DNA from: Anaerospora hongkongensis
GTDB taxonomy: Bacteria > Bacillota > Negativicutes > Sporomusales > DSM-15969
Direction: 5' to 3'
Assembly (NCBI RefSeq): GCF_004339805.1
Contig: NZ_SLUI01000006.1
Span: 229,399-293,398 of the forward strand
Length of the DNA: 64,000 bases
Below the pieces are notes generated by a model. That model saw only the letters and a program-made list of their open reading frames with translations, had not been told where the DNA came from and did no database searches. Below are positions 50,334 through 58,861 of this stretch, piece by piece (within the stretch, counting starts at the first letter, position 1; each line of letters begins with the position of its first letter). The position numbers and the translations under genes are program-made.

Positions 50334-50562
50334 GTTTTCCCTTCGGGAGGCCGGAATTACCCCTTCGGTTATTCCGGTGTGCCTGCGGCGTGGCTCTTAC
50401 GAGCCTATTGAAAGTGATGGCGGACATCAACGATATTACTACCTTATGTCCTGTATCCCTACGGGCTGCCCCATGGACATAAAGAGCAATATCGGACGTC
50501 CACCATAGCCTGCGGCAGCTAGGAAACTCCACCCCTAACCCCTCCCGCTAGGCTGGAGGGGA
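50334..50562. repeat. Highly structured region downstream of rep (possible replication origin or structured RNA)
   Basis: Several hairpins in a row: CCGGAATTACC/GGTTATTCCGG (50351-50377, one mismatch); GGCTC-TTAC-GAGCC (50392-50405); a nested foldback 50417-50506 built from ATGGCGGAC/GTCCACCAT, CGATATT/AATATCG and TTATGTCC/GGACATAA, with CCC-TAC-GGG in its loop; and CCCCTCC/GGAGGGG (50539-50561), which spans the rep stop. No ORF fits here. A single-strand origin of a rolling-circle replicon or a non-coding RNA would explain it. Confidence 0.6.
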
Positions 50563-51654
50563 GCAGACCTCTGTTCGTCTTCTACGAGGTGGCGGATATT
50601 GGCGCAGTTCTTCCGGCATGGGATTAGGCAGATAGTCAATGTCCCTGTGGGCCGGTATAGTAACTATGTTGATACCCTCTCGTCTGCAGCTATCAACATA
50701 ATCAGGAAGTGTCCTTTCGCCAATACGCACCAGAACTTCTGGCTCATCATCAAGAAATGTACCGCCCAAAGCCATATTAACGCTGTCAGGATAAGACCCC
50801 GCCTGCGCTATTAGCCGTAGCCAATTATAAATGCCTGCCTTCTTCGGCCTGCGCCATCGTGCTTGCTCAATACGCCTTTGCACAGCAGCAAGGCTGTAAT
50901 AGTCGCCGTAACCAATGGTTGTCCGATAGTAGTATTGTATCTTCTCCTGCGCTATGCGCTCATCCAAGAAGCCGCACACACTGATGTCACTTAGCCCATA
51001 ATCATTCATGATTTCAAACCGTTTGGACTTGCTGCACTGGATTTCCAAGCGGTACACGTTGGTTGCCTCACGGCAGAGAGCGTTATAAAGCCGCCCTAGC
51101 TGTCGCCGCTTCTTGCTCATCTGGTCGAGTTTATCGTAAAAATTCAGCGTAACTGAGCCACACTCTAAGTAGAAGCTGCCCGGCCTATTTACCCGGTCAA
51201 TAAAATCGCGGGGGTGCTTAGCCTGCTTAGCCAATTCAACAAACAAGGCAGCATGTGGCGTATACAAGTCCATGGCATAATCAATGCGATGGACAGACCA
51301 CTGGAGAAGTGGATCGAAGGTGGTTGCGGTGATTATTCGTAGACCCTCCCCAAAACGTTCCTGAAGCGCTTCTACGTTGTCCTGCGTGCAGCAAAACAGT
51401 GAAACTGTTGGTCGGTCTGTGAGCAGCACCTGCGGATTGATAACAATGCGCAGAAAGTAGTAGCTTTCGTTGCCTCTGCGGTACAGGGTGAACTTGTTGA
51501 AACCAGGAAGCTGATACTCCGGCGCTTGTAATTCGCTTATACGGCCTGCCAGAAACTGCTCCATCTGATTGTCAGGAAAAGCGCTCTGGCTTCTGGTGAA
51601 GTCTATGAGCTTGTCTCTACTCATGCCATGTCCTATCTCAATGGTATGTATCAC
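50548..51654 (-). CDS. Replication initiator-like protein (RstA/phage gene II-type)
   Basis: A protein of about 368 aa. Segments VHRIDYAMDLY, SVTLNFYDKLDQMSK and NVYRLEIQCSKSKRFE are characteristic of rolling-circle replication proteins of small phages and plasmids; YYYRTTIGYGDYY may hold the catalytic Tyr. I could not place a clear HUH motif. I take GTG 51654 (after GTGGGG), giving the family-like start VIHTIEIGHG; the frame is open to 51702. It is transcribed away from the recombinase. Confidence 0.7.
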   Translation of the reverse strand: MIHTIEIGHGMSRDKLIDFTRSQSAFPDNQMEQFLAGRISELQAPEYQLPGFNKFTLYRRGNESYYFLRIVINPQVLLTDRPTVSLFCCTQDNVEALQERFGEGLRIITATTFDPLLQWSVHRIDYAMDLYTPHAALFVELAKQAKHPRDFIDRVNRPGSFYLECGSVTLNFYDKLDQMSKKRRQLGRLYNALCREATNVYRLEIQCSKSKRFEIMNDYGLSDISVCGFLDERIAQEKIQYYYRTTIGYGDYYSLAAVQRRIEQARWRRPKKAGIYNWLRLIAQAGSYPDSVNMALGGTFLDDEPEVLVRIGERTLPDYVDSCRREGINIVTIPAHRDIDYLPNPMPEELRQYPPPRRRRTEVCSPPA

Positions 51655-51702
51655 GGAAATCCCCACTATCATACTCGGTGTCGACATAATCAATAGCACC
51701 AT

Positions 51703-52225
51703 TGTACACCAGAGTGTGGGGAAGGGGAAAGAGTTATCTGCATTTGGGCTAGTTTATGATTTTTCTATACCACTCACAACTTGCTATAACCACAATTATC
51801 CTAGGAATTTCCATATAAAAAGTACAGAGATAGATTACCCGCGATTTTTCGGCATTGAACATGCTTGTCGACAACGAATTTCAAGAATCTAGGTAAATCA
51901 ATGGTTTTGCCGCACCAGTACTGGACTCTAACGCTTAGGATATTTTGAAAGTACTTGATTTTCCTACGTTTTCGCCGTTTTAGCGAAATGAGCATAATTT
52001 CGCCGTCTGCACCTGGTTTAGCATCCCAAATAAGGCCCTATTGTACAGAATGTAACAACCCTAATAGGCAACCCAAAATATCAAATTTTGCTGACCCTTC
52101 CTAGTCTTTATTGAACTTTACGTTACCAGTATTTGGAGGGTACGGGGGTCCAGTTTGAGCTGTGCGAGCATATCGCGTGGCTTTTTTTTATTTTCCCAGC
52201 CATTCAATGACAGGAGGTGATTGCC
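51703..52225. other. Intergenic region between rep and the small ORFs
   Basis: A gap of about 520 bases without an ORF that I can support. It contains TTTCGC/GCGAAA (about 51967-51987), CCTATT/AATAGG (about 52038-52068) and the ribosome site AGGAGGTGA (52212-52220) for the next small gene. Probably holds the rep promoter and origin functions. Confidence 0.4.
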
Positions 52226-52360
52226 ATGACTATCCGCAAATACAGCGACCGCTATTGGGCGGTCTATGATGAAGCAGATGTGCTTATCTGCGTCACACTG
52301 TATAAGAAGGACGTGGAAGTTGTGCGCCGCTTAACTGTGGCGTTAGGCAGGAAGCGTTGA
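52226..52360 (+). CDS. Small protein of the element (44 aa)
   Basis: A 44-aa ORF with an AGGAGGTGA site 5 bases before the ATG. It contains the phrase YSDRYWAVYDEADVLICVTLYKKDVEVVRRL, predicted as beta strands followed by a helix, a small-protein type often seen on integrated elements. Function unknown. Confidence 0.6.
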   Translation: MTIRKYSDRYWAVYDEADVLICVTLYKKDVEVVRRLTVALGRKR

Positions 52361-52527
52361 ACAAGTAACCAGGATGAAAAAATACGACCGTGAGCAAGGA
52401 GATGTTACCTGCTTGACACCTGTAAGGACAAACTGTTATCATGTAGATGTAGTAAGATTGATAAAGCAAACTGCCAAAGACAATTGAATACCAACCAGCA
52501 GTTTGAGAATACACTTATTTGAAGATA

Positions 52528-52620
52528 AAGGGCGCGTTCGCGTCAAGATTAAACAATCTAACCCTATTTAGGGTTTGGTTGTTAATGTCTTGCCGCGGAC
52601 GCGCCCTTGTTGCTTTTTAG
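52528..52620 (+). repeat. Long imperfect foldback before the recombinase genes
   Basis: One 81-base hairpin from 52528 to 52608: AAGGGCGCGT/ACGCGCCCTT at the base (10 bp), CAAGA/TCTTG, AACAA/TTGTT, and AACCCT-ATTT-AGGGTT at the tip, followed by GTTGCTTTTT. It could be a terminator, a single-strand origin or an attachment/regulatory site. It lies in the 364-base gap 52361-52724, which holds nothing else I recognise. Confidence 0.6.
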
Positions 52621-52724
52621 CAGCAATAAGATACAACGAAGGATAAGTCACCACGCATTGGCCGAAACGGTCAGGTCATGCGCAGGCGAAACGAAAGGCC
52701 GAATAACAGCCGAGGTGACGCCTT

Positions 52725-52868
52725 ATGCCAAAACGTAGTTCTATTAAAATTCGTGTTATTGCTGACAACATACCATCTATCGAAGCTATTTCCGCGCTCA
52801 CACAAACATTTTTACGACAATATAAAGAAATGAGCAAGCCGACAACTGAACTCAAGAAACCGGCTTAA
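52725..52868 (+). CDS. Small basic protein of the element (47 aa)
   Basis: A 47-aa ORF with GAGGTGA upstream: basic N-terminus (MPKRSSIKIRV) and one amphipathic helix (ISALTQTFLRQYKEM). It lies 49 bases before the recombinase and may be a recombinase accessory or directionality factor, by position only. Confidence 0.5.
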   Translation: MPKRSSIKIRVIADNIPSIEAISALTQTFLRQYKEMSKPTTELKKPA

Positions 52869-52917
52869 GATGTAGCAATAGTATTTCCTGCACACCAACT
52901 ATAGGAGGTTCAACAGA

Positions 52918-54411
52918 ATGGCAAGCATCAACCATGTTGCGATATATCTGCGTAAATCACGAGACGATGAGAATGAGGTGGACGTGCTGTCCAAACACCG
53001 GCAGACACTGTACGCATTTGTAGAACAAAAGAAATGGACATATGACGTTTATGAGGAAATTGTATCAGGAGACAGCTTAGAATACCGGCCCGAGATGCAG
53101 AAGCTCTTGGAACGCGTAGAGGACGAAATATATGACGGCGTTGTTGTAATGGATATTGATCGCCTTAGCCGTGGTGATGATGAAGACCGCGGAAAAATCC
53201 TTAAGAAGCTGGCCCGCTATGATGTTAAGGTAATTACTCCACAGAAACATTATGACCTCAATGACGAAGATGACTCAATGCATGTTGGTTTTAAGTCATT
53301 CATGGCCCGCTGCGAGTATATGATGATTAAAAAACGACTCAAACAGGGGAAGATTGCAGGAGCCAAGCAAGGCAAGTGGACGAACGGCAAGCCACCCTTT
53401 CCGTATGAGTACAACCGGGATATCAAAACGGTGTCTATCAATCCTGAGAAACTAGTTACCTACCGATTGATAGTTGAAAAGTATATCAACGAACCAATTG
53501 GGCTACAAGAACTGGCCGTGTGGCTCAACCTTGCAGGTGTTCCGTCTTTAACGCCGGATTCACCCTGGTCATCAACCAAGCTTCACCGTCTTTTAACTTC
53601 CGAGATACATTTAGGTAAGATTGTCTACCAGAAAACCCGTGGTAATTTTCGCAAGGACGGTAAAGTTACCAAAAGAAGCCAAGATGAATGGATTATGGCT
53701 GATGGTCAGCATGAGCCAGTCAAGACCGAAGACGAACATATTAAAATCATGACAAAATTGCAGCAAAATTTGCTGATTCCAAAGAAGGCACGAGCGGCGG
53801 CGAGACCGTTAACTGGCATACTGTACTGCGCCAAGTGTAATCACCGGATGCAGTTTCGGGAAAAGACACTCAGAGATGGTAGTAAAGCTCTATACACGTT
53901 ATGTACGCATCGCTATCCAGATGGAAAACATTGCGAGCAGGTGGGGCACCGATTAGACCAACATTTCTTTGATGCTCTTTTTGACGGAATTTTATCTAAC
54001 GTTAGTGCGGCAGCTGCCGGAAGCAAGGATGAAGCCGCCATTAACGATTTACGTACCGTGATAGGACAGAAAATGGATAAGGTCAGCCAGGAAGACAAAG
54101 CCCTCAAACGGGTATACAACAGTTATGAGGATGGGGTATATTCAGCAGATGAGTTTGCCCTACGTCGACAGGGCAGAGAGGCCGCTATCAAAGCTTTGCA
54201 GCAGGAAATACAGGCATTGAATGAACAACTGGCGACTATGTCTGGACATTATAGTGGCACTGAGCTAAAGCAACAACTAAAGCAGTTCAAGAAGGACTGG
54301 AAACGAGCAAGCAGCCCCAAACAGCAAAATAGTCTAATTAAGTCTGTTGTCACCAGGATACTATATGATAGGAACGGCGATGATGTTGACTTGCGTATAA
54401 TTTATAAGTGA
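52918..54411 (+). CDS. Large serine recombinase (site-specific integrase)
   Basis: A 497-aa recombinase: catalytic domain (about 6-150) with S14 in YLRKSRDD and the arginine-bearing MDIDRLSRGD; Recombinase domain (about 165-270); zinc ribbon (about 304-345, CAKCNHRM with later Cys pair); coiled coil (about 375-440). This is the phage/ICE integrase type. It is complete and has its own terminator. GGAGG precedes ATG 52918. Confidence 0.92.
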   Translation: MASINHVAIYLRKSRDDENEVDVLSKHRQTLYAFVEQKKWTYDVYEEIVSGDSLEYRPEMQKLLERVEDEIYDGVVVMDIDRLSRGDDEDRGKILKKLARYDVKVITPQKHYDLNDEDDSMHVGFKSFMARCEYMMIKKRLKQGKIAGAKQGKWTNGKPPFPYEYNRDIKTVSINPEKLVTYRLIVEKYINEPIGLQELAVWLNLAGVPSLTPDSPWSSTKLHRLLTSEIHLGKIVYQKTRGNFRKDGKVTKRSQDEWIMADGQHEPVKTEDEHIKIMTKLQQNLLIPKKARAAARPLTGILYCAKCNHRMQFREKTLRDGSKALYTLCTHRYPDGKHCEQVGHRLDQHFFDALFDGILSNVSAAAAGSKDEAAINDLRTVIGQKMDKVSQEDKALKRVYNSYEDGVYSADEFALRRQGREAAIKALQQEIQALNEQLATMSGHYSGTELKQQLKQFKKDWKRASSPKQQNSLIKSVVTRILYDRNGDDVDLRIIYK

Positions 54412-54437
54412 CAACGTTACCCACCAAAGATGTGAAA

Positions 54438-54479
54438 AGCTTCTTAATGGCCGTTAGCTGGCTATTAAGAGGCTTTTTT
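54438..54479 (+). terminator. Terminator of the serine recombinase gene
   Basis: AGCTTCTTAATGGCC (54438-54452) pairs with GGCTATTAAGAGGCT (54460-54474), two mismatches, then TTTTT. Confidence 0.8.
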
Positions 54480-54602
54480 ATCGCGGCGAGTCACACAAAA
54501 CGACCCAGTGTTGCTAGGAGAATTGAATGCCAAGATATTGAGTATGCTATTGCTAATAAACTATGCTATTTTTCAGTATAAGATATAGAAGGAGGTGGTC
54601 AT

Positions 54603-54764
54603 ATGCCAAAATACAAGATACCCAATAGATTAGCTCAGGAAAAGTCACCGTACCTCATGCAACATGCTAACAATCCCGTTGACTGGTTTCCTTGGGGAGA
54701 TGATGCTTTCCAAAAGGCTAAAGCGGAAGATAAACCTATCTTCTTATCTATTGGGTATAGCTAA
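54603..54764 (+). pseudogene. yyaL: yyaL (DUF255, thioredoxin-domain protein) 5' fragment, truncated after 53 codons
   Basis: Translation shows the highly conserved start of YyaL/SPATA20-type proteins: [25 protein letters not shown] and [10 protein letters not shown]. The next residues should be TCHWCHVM; instead a stop codon follows at once. Full proteins have about 650-700 aa. The ribosome site (GAAGGAGGTGG) and promoter region are intact. The rest of yyaL is not found in this window. The break at about 54760 coincides with the end of the convergent DDE-like gene. Confidence 0.85.
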
Positions 54765-55610
54765 CTTTTGGTGTTGATTATGCACATGCCATTGATCAAA
54801 TAGTGGCTTGATACATTCTAAGGAAGCGGCATAGGCTGCAGTCTCAAAAAAGTGAGCGGCTGCGGCGCTTTTTTCGAACTTCTCAATAGCACCGAATTTA
54901 CGGCGGGTAGGCTGCCACTGCAAACCAACTCGCGAGAAAGCTTCTTCTGACTCCAGCCTGTTGAAGTCATGAATTTCATGCATGATCTTGGAAGAATGAT
55001 AAACGGTATGAATTAAGTAATTATGTGACCTGTACAAGGGAATGACGGTGTTCAGCAAAATATCCAAACCGGTGCCGAGAGAACGGCGCTGGCTTATACC
55101 GCCAAATGCATAGCCGGTAAACAGATCAACGAAGAAATGAATGTATACCCGGCCCAGGCTGCCGACGCCCCGTCCAAAAAGACATTCATAAACAAGCAGT
55201 TCCCCCGGGTGGGAAGGCAGTAGATCCCGATCGCGAAAGGTGGGCTTATTCTTTTCAATAAAGCTGATTTGCCGGGAATTTAATGTCAACCCGCCATGAA
55301 CAGACAGTCGTATTAGTGTATTGCAGATTATTTCTCCGTTATCCAGGCCGCACTGTGCTTTTAACCGGCATAAATCATCGCGTGTTAGGGGTATCCGGCG
55401 GCGATGAAAATGATTGAGAATGCGAAAATCATTCCAATAGGGGTTATGCAGATAAAGCGAAATTAAATGACGATGCAGCGGGCCGATCGCCGGAGAAAGT
55501 AGTCCTGCCAGTGCCGTGCTGTCGTTTATAGAATCAATAAAATCTCCGGTAGCAGGTGCATCTTCCAGCAAAAGCACCTGCAATGCACTGGGTGATTCAG
55601 CAAGTTTCAT
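54744..55610 (-). CDS. Degenerate DDE-integrase-like protein (rve-like fold)
   Basis: A protein of about 288 aa. The middle (about 145-260) follows the retroviral-type integrase core ([19 protein letters not shown]), but the expected catalytic Asp positions are altered (LLVYE instead of hx[10 protein letters not shown] instead of DNGxEF), so transposition activity is unlikely. ATG 55610 follows GGGAGG; the frame is open to 55658. The last seven residues are read from the antisense of the yyaL fragment, so the natural end may have been lost. A terminator-like hairpin lies just before its ribosome site. Confidence 0.6.
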   Translation of the reverse strand: MKLAESPSALQVLLLEDAPATGDFIDSINDSTALAGLLSPAIGPLHRHLISLYLHNPYWNDFRILNHFHRRRIPLTRDDLCRLKAQCGLDNGEIICNTLIRLSVHGGLTLNSRQISFIEKNKPTFRDRDLLPSHPGELLVYECLFGRGVGSLGRVYIHFFVDLFTGYAFGGISQRRSLGTGLDILLNTVIPLYRSHNYLIHTVYHSSKIMHEIHDFNRLESEEAFSRVGLQWQPTRRKFGAIEKFEKSAAAAHFFETAAYAASLECIKPLFDQWHVHNQHQKLAIPNR

Positions 55611-55632
55611 AATCTGCCTCCCAAATAAAGAT

Positions 55633-55656
55633 GCCGCCCGGATGTTTCCGGGCGGC
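55633..55656 (-). terminator. Hairpin in the leader of the DDE-like gene
   Basis: 10-bp perfect GC-rich stem (55633-55642 with 55647-55656), loop of 4, followed on the minus strand by ATCTTTATTT and then directly the ribosome site: attenuator-like. Confidence 0.55.
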
Positions 55657-55658
55657 AC

Positions 55659-55962
55659 TTCGTTGTGTAATAAGATCGTGAATATAGTATATAACGAAAG
55701 CTAACCAATAGCAAGCAAGAAGACTATTGGTGGTCAAATAAAAACAAACAAAACCGTCTTTGAAAGAATTGATAATGATTTATTTATCTGTAATGTTTGG
55801 TTTAGTTTGGCGGGGTTACATAGAAAGCATATTTGCTTTTCGCTTGGCTATTTTCCCGATAAATAAAGGATTTTTCTAGAACTTGTATAATATTGATTTT
55901 TAAGAAAGACTAATAGCAATGTTTATAACTCAGCAGTCACCAAAATTGAGGAGGGGTAGACA
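55659..55962. other. Intergenic region between DDE-like gene and mop
   Basis: About 300 AT-rich bases without ORF. It holds a small hairpin AAAGCA-TATT-TGCTTT (about 55827-55842) and a TATAAT at about 55889 that may be the mop -10; no good -35 is seen. Confidence 0.4.
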
Positions 55963-56166
55963 ATGAAAATTAGTGGAAGAAATAAGCTGCAGGCTACCGT
56001 AAAAGAGGTCATTAAAGGAACGGTTATGGCGAAGGTGGTAATGGATTACAAAGGTGATGAGCTGGTAGCGGCTATTTCTGTTGACTCTGTGGATGATTTG
56101 GATTTAAAACCAGGAGATACTGTTACAGCGCTCATTAAAGCAACGGAAATGATGGTTATAAAGTAA
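55963..56166 (+). CDS. mop: Molybdate-binding Mop-domain protein (molbindin)
   Basis: A single TOBE/Mop domain of 67 aa: SGRNKLQATVKEVIKGTVMAKVVMDYKG ... LKPGDTVTALIKATEMMV is the molbindin pattern. Such proteins form hexamers that store molybdate or tungstate, here relevant to the Mo enzyme NapA. GAGGAGGGG precedes the ATG. Confidence 0.92.
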   Translation: MKISGRNKLQATVKEVIKGTVMAKVVMDYKGDELVAAISVDSVDDLDLKPGDTVTALIKATEMMVIK

Positions 56167-56317
56167 CCATAACGATAAAGTGATAAAAGGTTATATAGGG
56201 TAGCGGCTGGCGGGCTGCTGCCCTTATTTGTTTTTTTGCTTCCGGCTGCCTATAAGGTCTGTGGGCAGGCCAAGTCGTTCAAATGTACCGCAATTATACG
56301 TGAAAAGGGCTGAAACT

Positions 56318-57202
56318 ATGGAATTCATACCGGCAAAAACAATTCTGTCAGGCTATGAAGCAGGAAATGCCTGGTTTGGAAAAAATTATAATATGAATAT
56401 TTACAAAGGCTGTTCGCATGGATGTATTTATTGTGACAGCCGCAGTGAGTGCTACAAAGTTGAGGATTTTGATCGAGTAAGAGCAAAGGCTGATGCGCTT
56501 GGTTTGCTTGAACGTGATCTTAGAGCGAAACGCCGGCGCGGCGTAATTGGTATAGGTGCCATGAGTGACCCTTATAATCCTTTTGAAAAGGATTATTGTT
56601 TGACAAGAGGCGCCTTAGCGTTAATTAATAAATATCGTTATGGGGTTGCAATTACAACAAAAAGCGATTTGATAACAAGAGATATTGATTTGCTGCAAGC
56701 AATCAAAAGCCATTCACCTGTTCTTGTTAAGGTTACCATTACAGCAGCTAAGGATGAACTTTGCCAGAAAATTGAACCTCATGCAGCCATATCCACAAGA
56801 CGATTTGCCGCAAGTAAAGAGATGGCAGTGGCGGGAATATATGCAGGCATTCTCCTTATGCCGGTGCTTCCCTTTATAGAGGACAGTGACGCTAATGTGG
56901 GAGAAATTATCCGTCTTGCCGCTGAGCATAAGGCTAGGTTTATCTATCCTGCTTTTGGTGTAACTTTGCGGCAAAATCAAAGACAGTGGTTTTTTGACAA
57001 GCTGGATGAACGATTTCCCGGACTAAAGAATAAATATATAGAACAGTATGGCAATGCTTATGAATGCCGTTCACCAAGGGCAAAGGAACTATGGCAATTG
57101 TTTCAAAAGGAATGCGCGCTAAGGGGCATTCTCTACAGGATGGAGGATATCATCAATAACTACAAAGCTGGTTATAGCAACAGTCAGCTTACCTTGTTCT
57201 AG
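56318..57202 (+). CDS. SplB-like radical SAM protein
   Basis: A 294-aa radical SAM protein with CxxxCxxC in GCSHGCIYCDSR and the DPYNPFEKDY and VLVKVTITAAKDELCQKIEPHA segments found in SplB-related (spore photoproduct lyase-like) proteins of Rv2578c type. Without the extra Cys of true SplB being certain, lyase activity is not claimed. ATG 56318; the frame is open from 56228. Confidence 0.82.
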   Translation: MEFIPAKTILSGYEAGNAWFGKNYNMNIYKGCSHGCIYCDSRSECYKVEDFDRVRAKADALGLLERDLRAKRRRGVIGIGAMSDPYNPFEKDYCLTRGALALINKYRYGVAITTKSDLITRDIDLLQAIKSHSPVLVKVTITAAKDELCQKIEPHAAISTRRFAASKEMAVAGIYAGILLMPVLPFIEDSDANVGEIIRLAAEHKARFIYPAFGVTLRQNQRQWFFDKLDERFPGLKNKYIEQYGNAYECRSPRAKELWQLFQKECALRGILYRMEDIINNYKAGYSNSQLTLF

Positions 57203-57291
57203 CGATGGCAGATTGTGATAGTGAAGCAGGGGCAAAAATGGTATAATGTTAAAATAAATTAGCTTTATCTCAAAGGAGATTATTTTTATAA

Positions 57292-58836
57292 ATGAAAAAT
57301 GTTTATGATGAGGTGCATACTTTCTATGAGGAAGAAATTGTACTAGAGCCGGTACTGAAACGGGAATGGGTGGAAGGCTATCTTAGGCAGAAAGCCTGGC
57401 AAGGTGCTGATGACAATGAATTGCGGCGGCTTTGGAATTATATCCGCTATTTTGAACTCTATCTTGATGCGACTGAAAATGATTACACCGATTGTCTTGA
57501 GGATATGCCTGCCCGGGAATATGGACTGGCGATATACTGGCTGACAGATAATATTCAGGGGTATAAGAAATCATTAAAAGCAGCGCGTCAGTTTTTTGAT
57601 ATATTGCTGGATCTTTATCAATATCTCGTAGCTAAAAAAATACTTCTGAATTATGATGAGCTGGAGTTGGCTGCTAAGGAAATTGCCAGCGGCAAGCGGC
57701 TGGAGCTTTTTCCTGCTTCGCTTATGGAAGAGGTCGAAGAACTAAGCGGACCAAGCATGCTGGTGCTTTCCGGGGAGAAGAGCCTGTCCACGAATGATCC
57801 CGAGGTTGTGGGGGAGACTGTGGAGCATTTGATGACCAAGCTTGGGAATTATTTTCAGCAAAGAGAATTTGCTGACGATTTTCACCGGGCGCTCTTTTTG
57901 TATAATGGGCCTTTAGCCATTATTCCCGGTGAAGATCAGGATGATTTTTGGCTGGGTTTCTGGGATTATTTTTTGTTTGATTATCATTTGCTTTTCAATG
58001 ATTTAACACCGCTGGCCCATTTTCAGAATCACTATGGCAGCAAGCTGCTGCCTGATGAACGTCATATTCTACAGGAGCTGCTAAGCGCCACCTTTTGTGT
58101 TTTTTATATCGATCGGGTTATTAACGGCGATTGGGTAGAATGTATTAATTTGTTTACTGAGGAAACGTTTCGACTGCCCCATCCTCAATCCAGTTACCAG
58201 CAAATTAAAAAGATGCTCTTCTTCGGGCATGTATTTTCCCGTGAGAATGTCATGATTAATTATGTAACAAGTATTGAGGTCAGCAGCAATTTGAGGCGGC
58301 GTATCAAAGACGAGGTAACCCGGCAGAAAGCAATTTTTAATATTCAGGAGCCGGAGGGGAGCTGGCTTGATATGTTCAGCCGGCATGCTCTTGTCATCAG
58401 ACATACGATTAATGCATTGTCAACAATGGATAAGGTTAATGTGACTCCTTTTAATCAGGTAGACCGGATTTATCCGATTGCACAGGAGAATAATCCTGCT
58501 CCTCAGGCTGTAATGGAAACATTAGAGCACCTGATGCCCGAGTATGGTTTTTCCGAACATGACGTGCGGCTCGCTAAAAAAATGTGGCATGATTATTGCC
58601 AATTAACTAAAGTAACAGTTCGCAAACCGCAAGTTTGGGCAGCGGCCGTCATTTTCAGCTATTCTTTACTGAACTCCTATAACGTTATTCCTGCTGACAA
58701 TATTGCTGCAGATTTGGCTATTTCCAAAGCCGCTATTTATTCAAACCGGACGAAGTTGTATGAAAAGCTGCAACTGCAAAAATTTGATCCTCGCTACTTG
58801 AATGAAGAGGGCTTTGTTTTGTCGCTGTTTACTTGA
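57292..58836 (+). CDS. Large protein of unknown function with a C-terminal HTH-like segment (514 aa)
   Basis: Not recognised. Mainly helical, acidic, Trp/Tyr/Phe-rich, no signal peptide or membrane helix. The C-terminal 45 residues (IAADLAISKAAIYSNRTKLYEKLQL) look like a helix-turn-helix of the kind used to find DNA in transposon-free regulators, but this may be a chance match. The gene has an AAAGGAG site and is followed, 25 bases on, by the zinc-ribbon membrane protein gene, so the two may work together. Confidence 0.7.
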   Translation: MKNVYDEVHTFYEEEIVLEPVLKREWVEGYLRQKAWQGADDNELRRLWNYIRYFELYLDATENDYTDCLEDMPAREYGLAIYWLTDNIQGYKKSLKAARQFFDILLDLYQYLVAKKILLNYDELELAAKEIASGKRLELFPASLMEEVEELSGPSMLVLSGEKSLSTNDPEVVGETVEHLMTKLGNYFQQREFADDFHRALFLYNGPLAIIPGEDQDDFWLGFWDYFLFDYHLLFNDLTPLAHFQNHYGSKLLPDERHILQELLSATFCVFYIDRVINGDWVECINLFTEETFRLPHPQSSYQQIKKMLFFGHVFSRENVMINYVTSIEVSSNLRRRIKDEVTRQKAIFNIQEPEGSWLDMFSRHALVIRHTINALSTMDKVNVTPFNQVDRIYPIAQENNPAPQAVMETLEHLMPEYGFSEHDVRLAKKMWHDYCQLTKVTVRKPQVWAAAVIFSYSLLNSYNVIPADNIAADLAISKAAIYSNRTKLYEKLQLQKFDPRYLNEEGFVLSLFT

Positions 58837-58861
58837 ATCGCACGAAGAGGAGGGATTGACT

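Larger units (their letters stand above)
50300..54490. mobile_element. Compact integrated element: Rep plus large serine recombinase (approximate limits)
   Basis: The interval holds a plasmid/phage-type replication protein (minus strand), two very small ORFs, two long foldback structures and a large serine recombinase at the right end, with no housekeeping gene between. Intergenic gaps are long (256, 571 and 364 bases), as in small replicons. The borders are guesses, because serine recombinase att cores are short and I could not find a convincing direct repeat. It may be an integrated rolling-circle plasmid or satellite. Confidence 0.55.

Noticed and set aside
50292-54600. Short shared words (AACGTT, TAGGAG) near both ends of the element as att cores
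   Set aside because: Six-base matches are expected by chance; no longer direct repeat was found.
54618-54758. The 13-base inverted repeat in the yyaL fragment as transposon ends
   Set aside because: Both arms encode conserved yyaL residues (IPNR and LSIGY), so the repeat is probably chance; no duplication flanks it.
55760-55785. Fur-like box before the mop gene
   Set aside because: Only a loose GATAATGAT match in a very AT-rich stretch, about 180 bases from the gene and without a matching promoter.
56318-57202. Genuine spore photoproduct lyase
   Set aside because: Only the general SplB-like radical SAM pattern is seen; the residues needed for lyase activity could not be confirmed.
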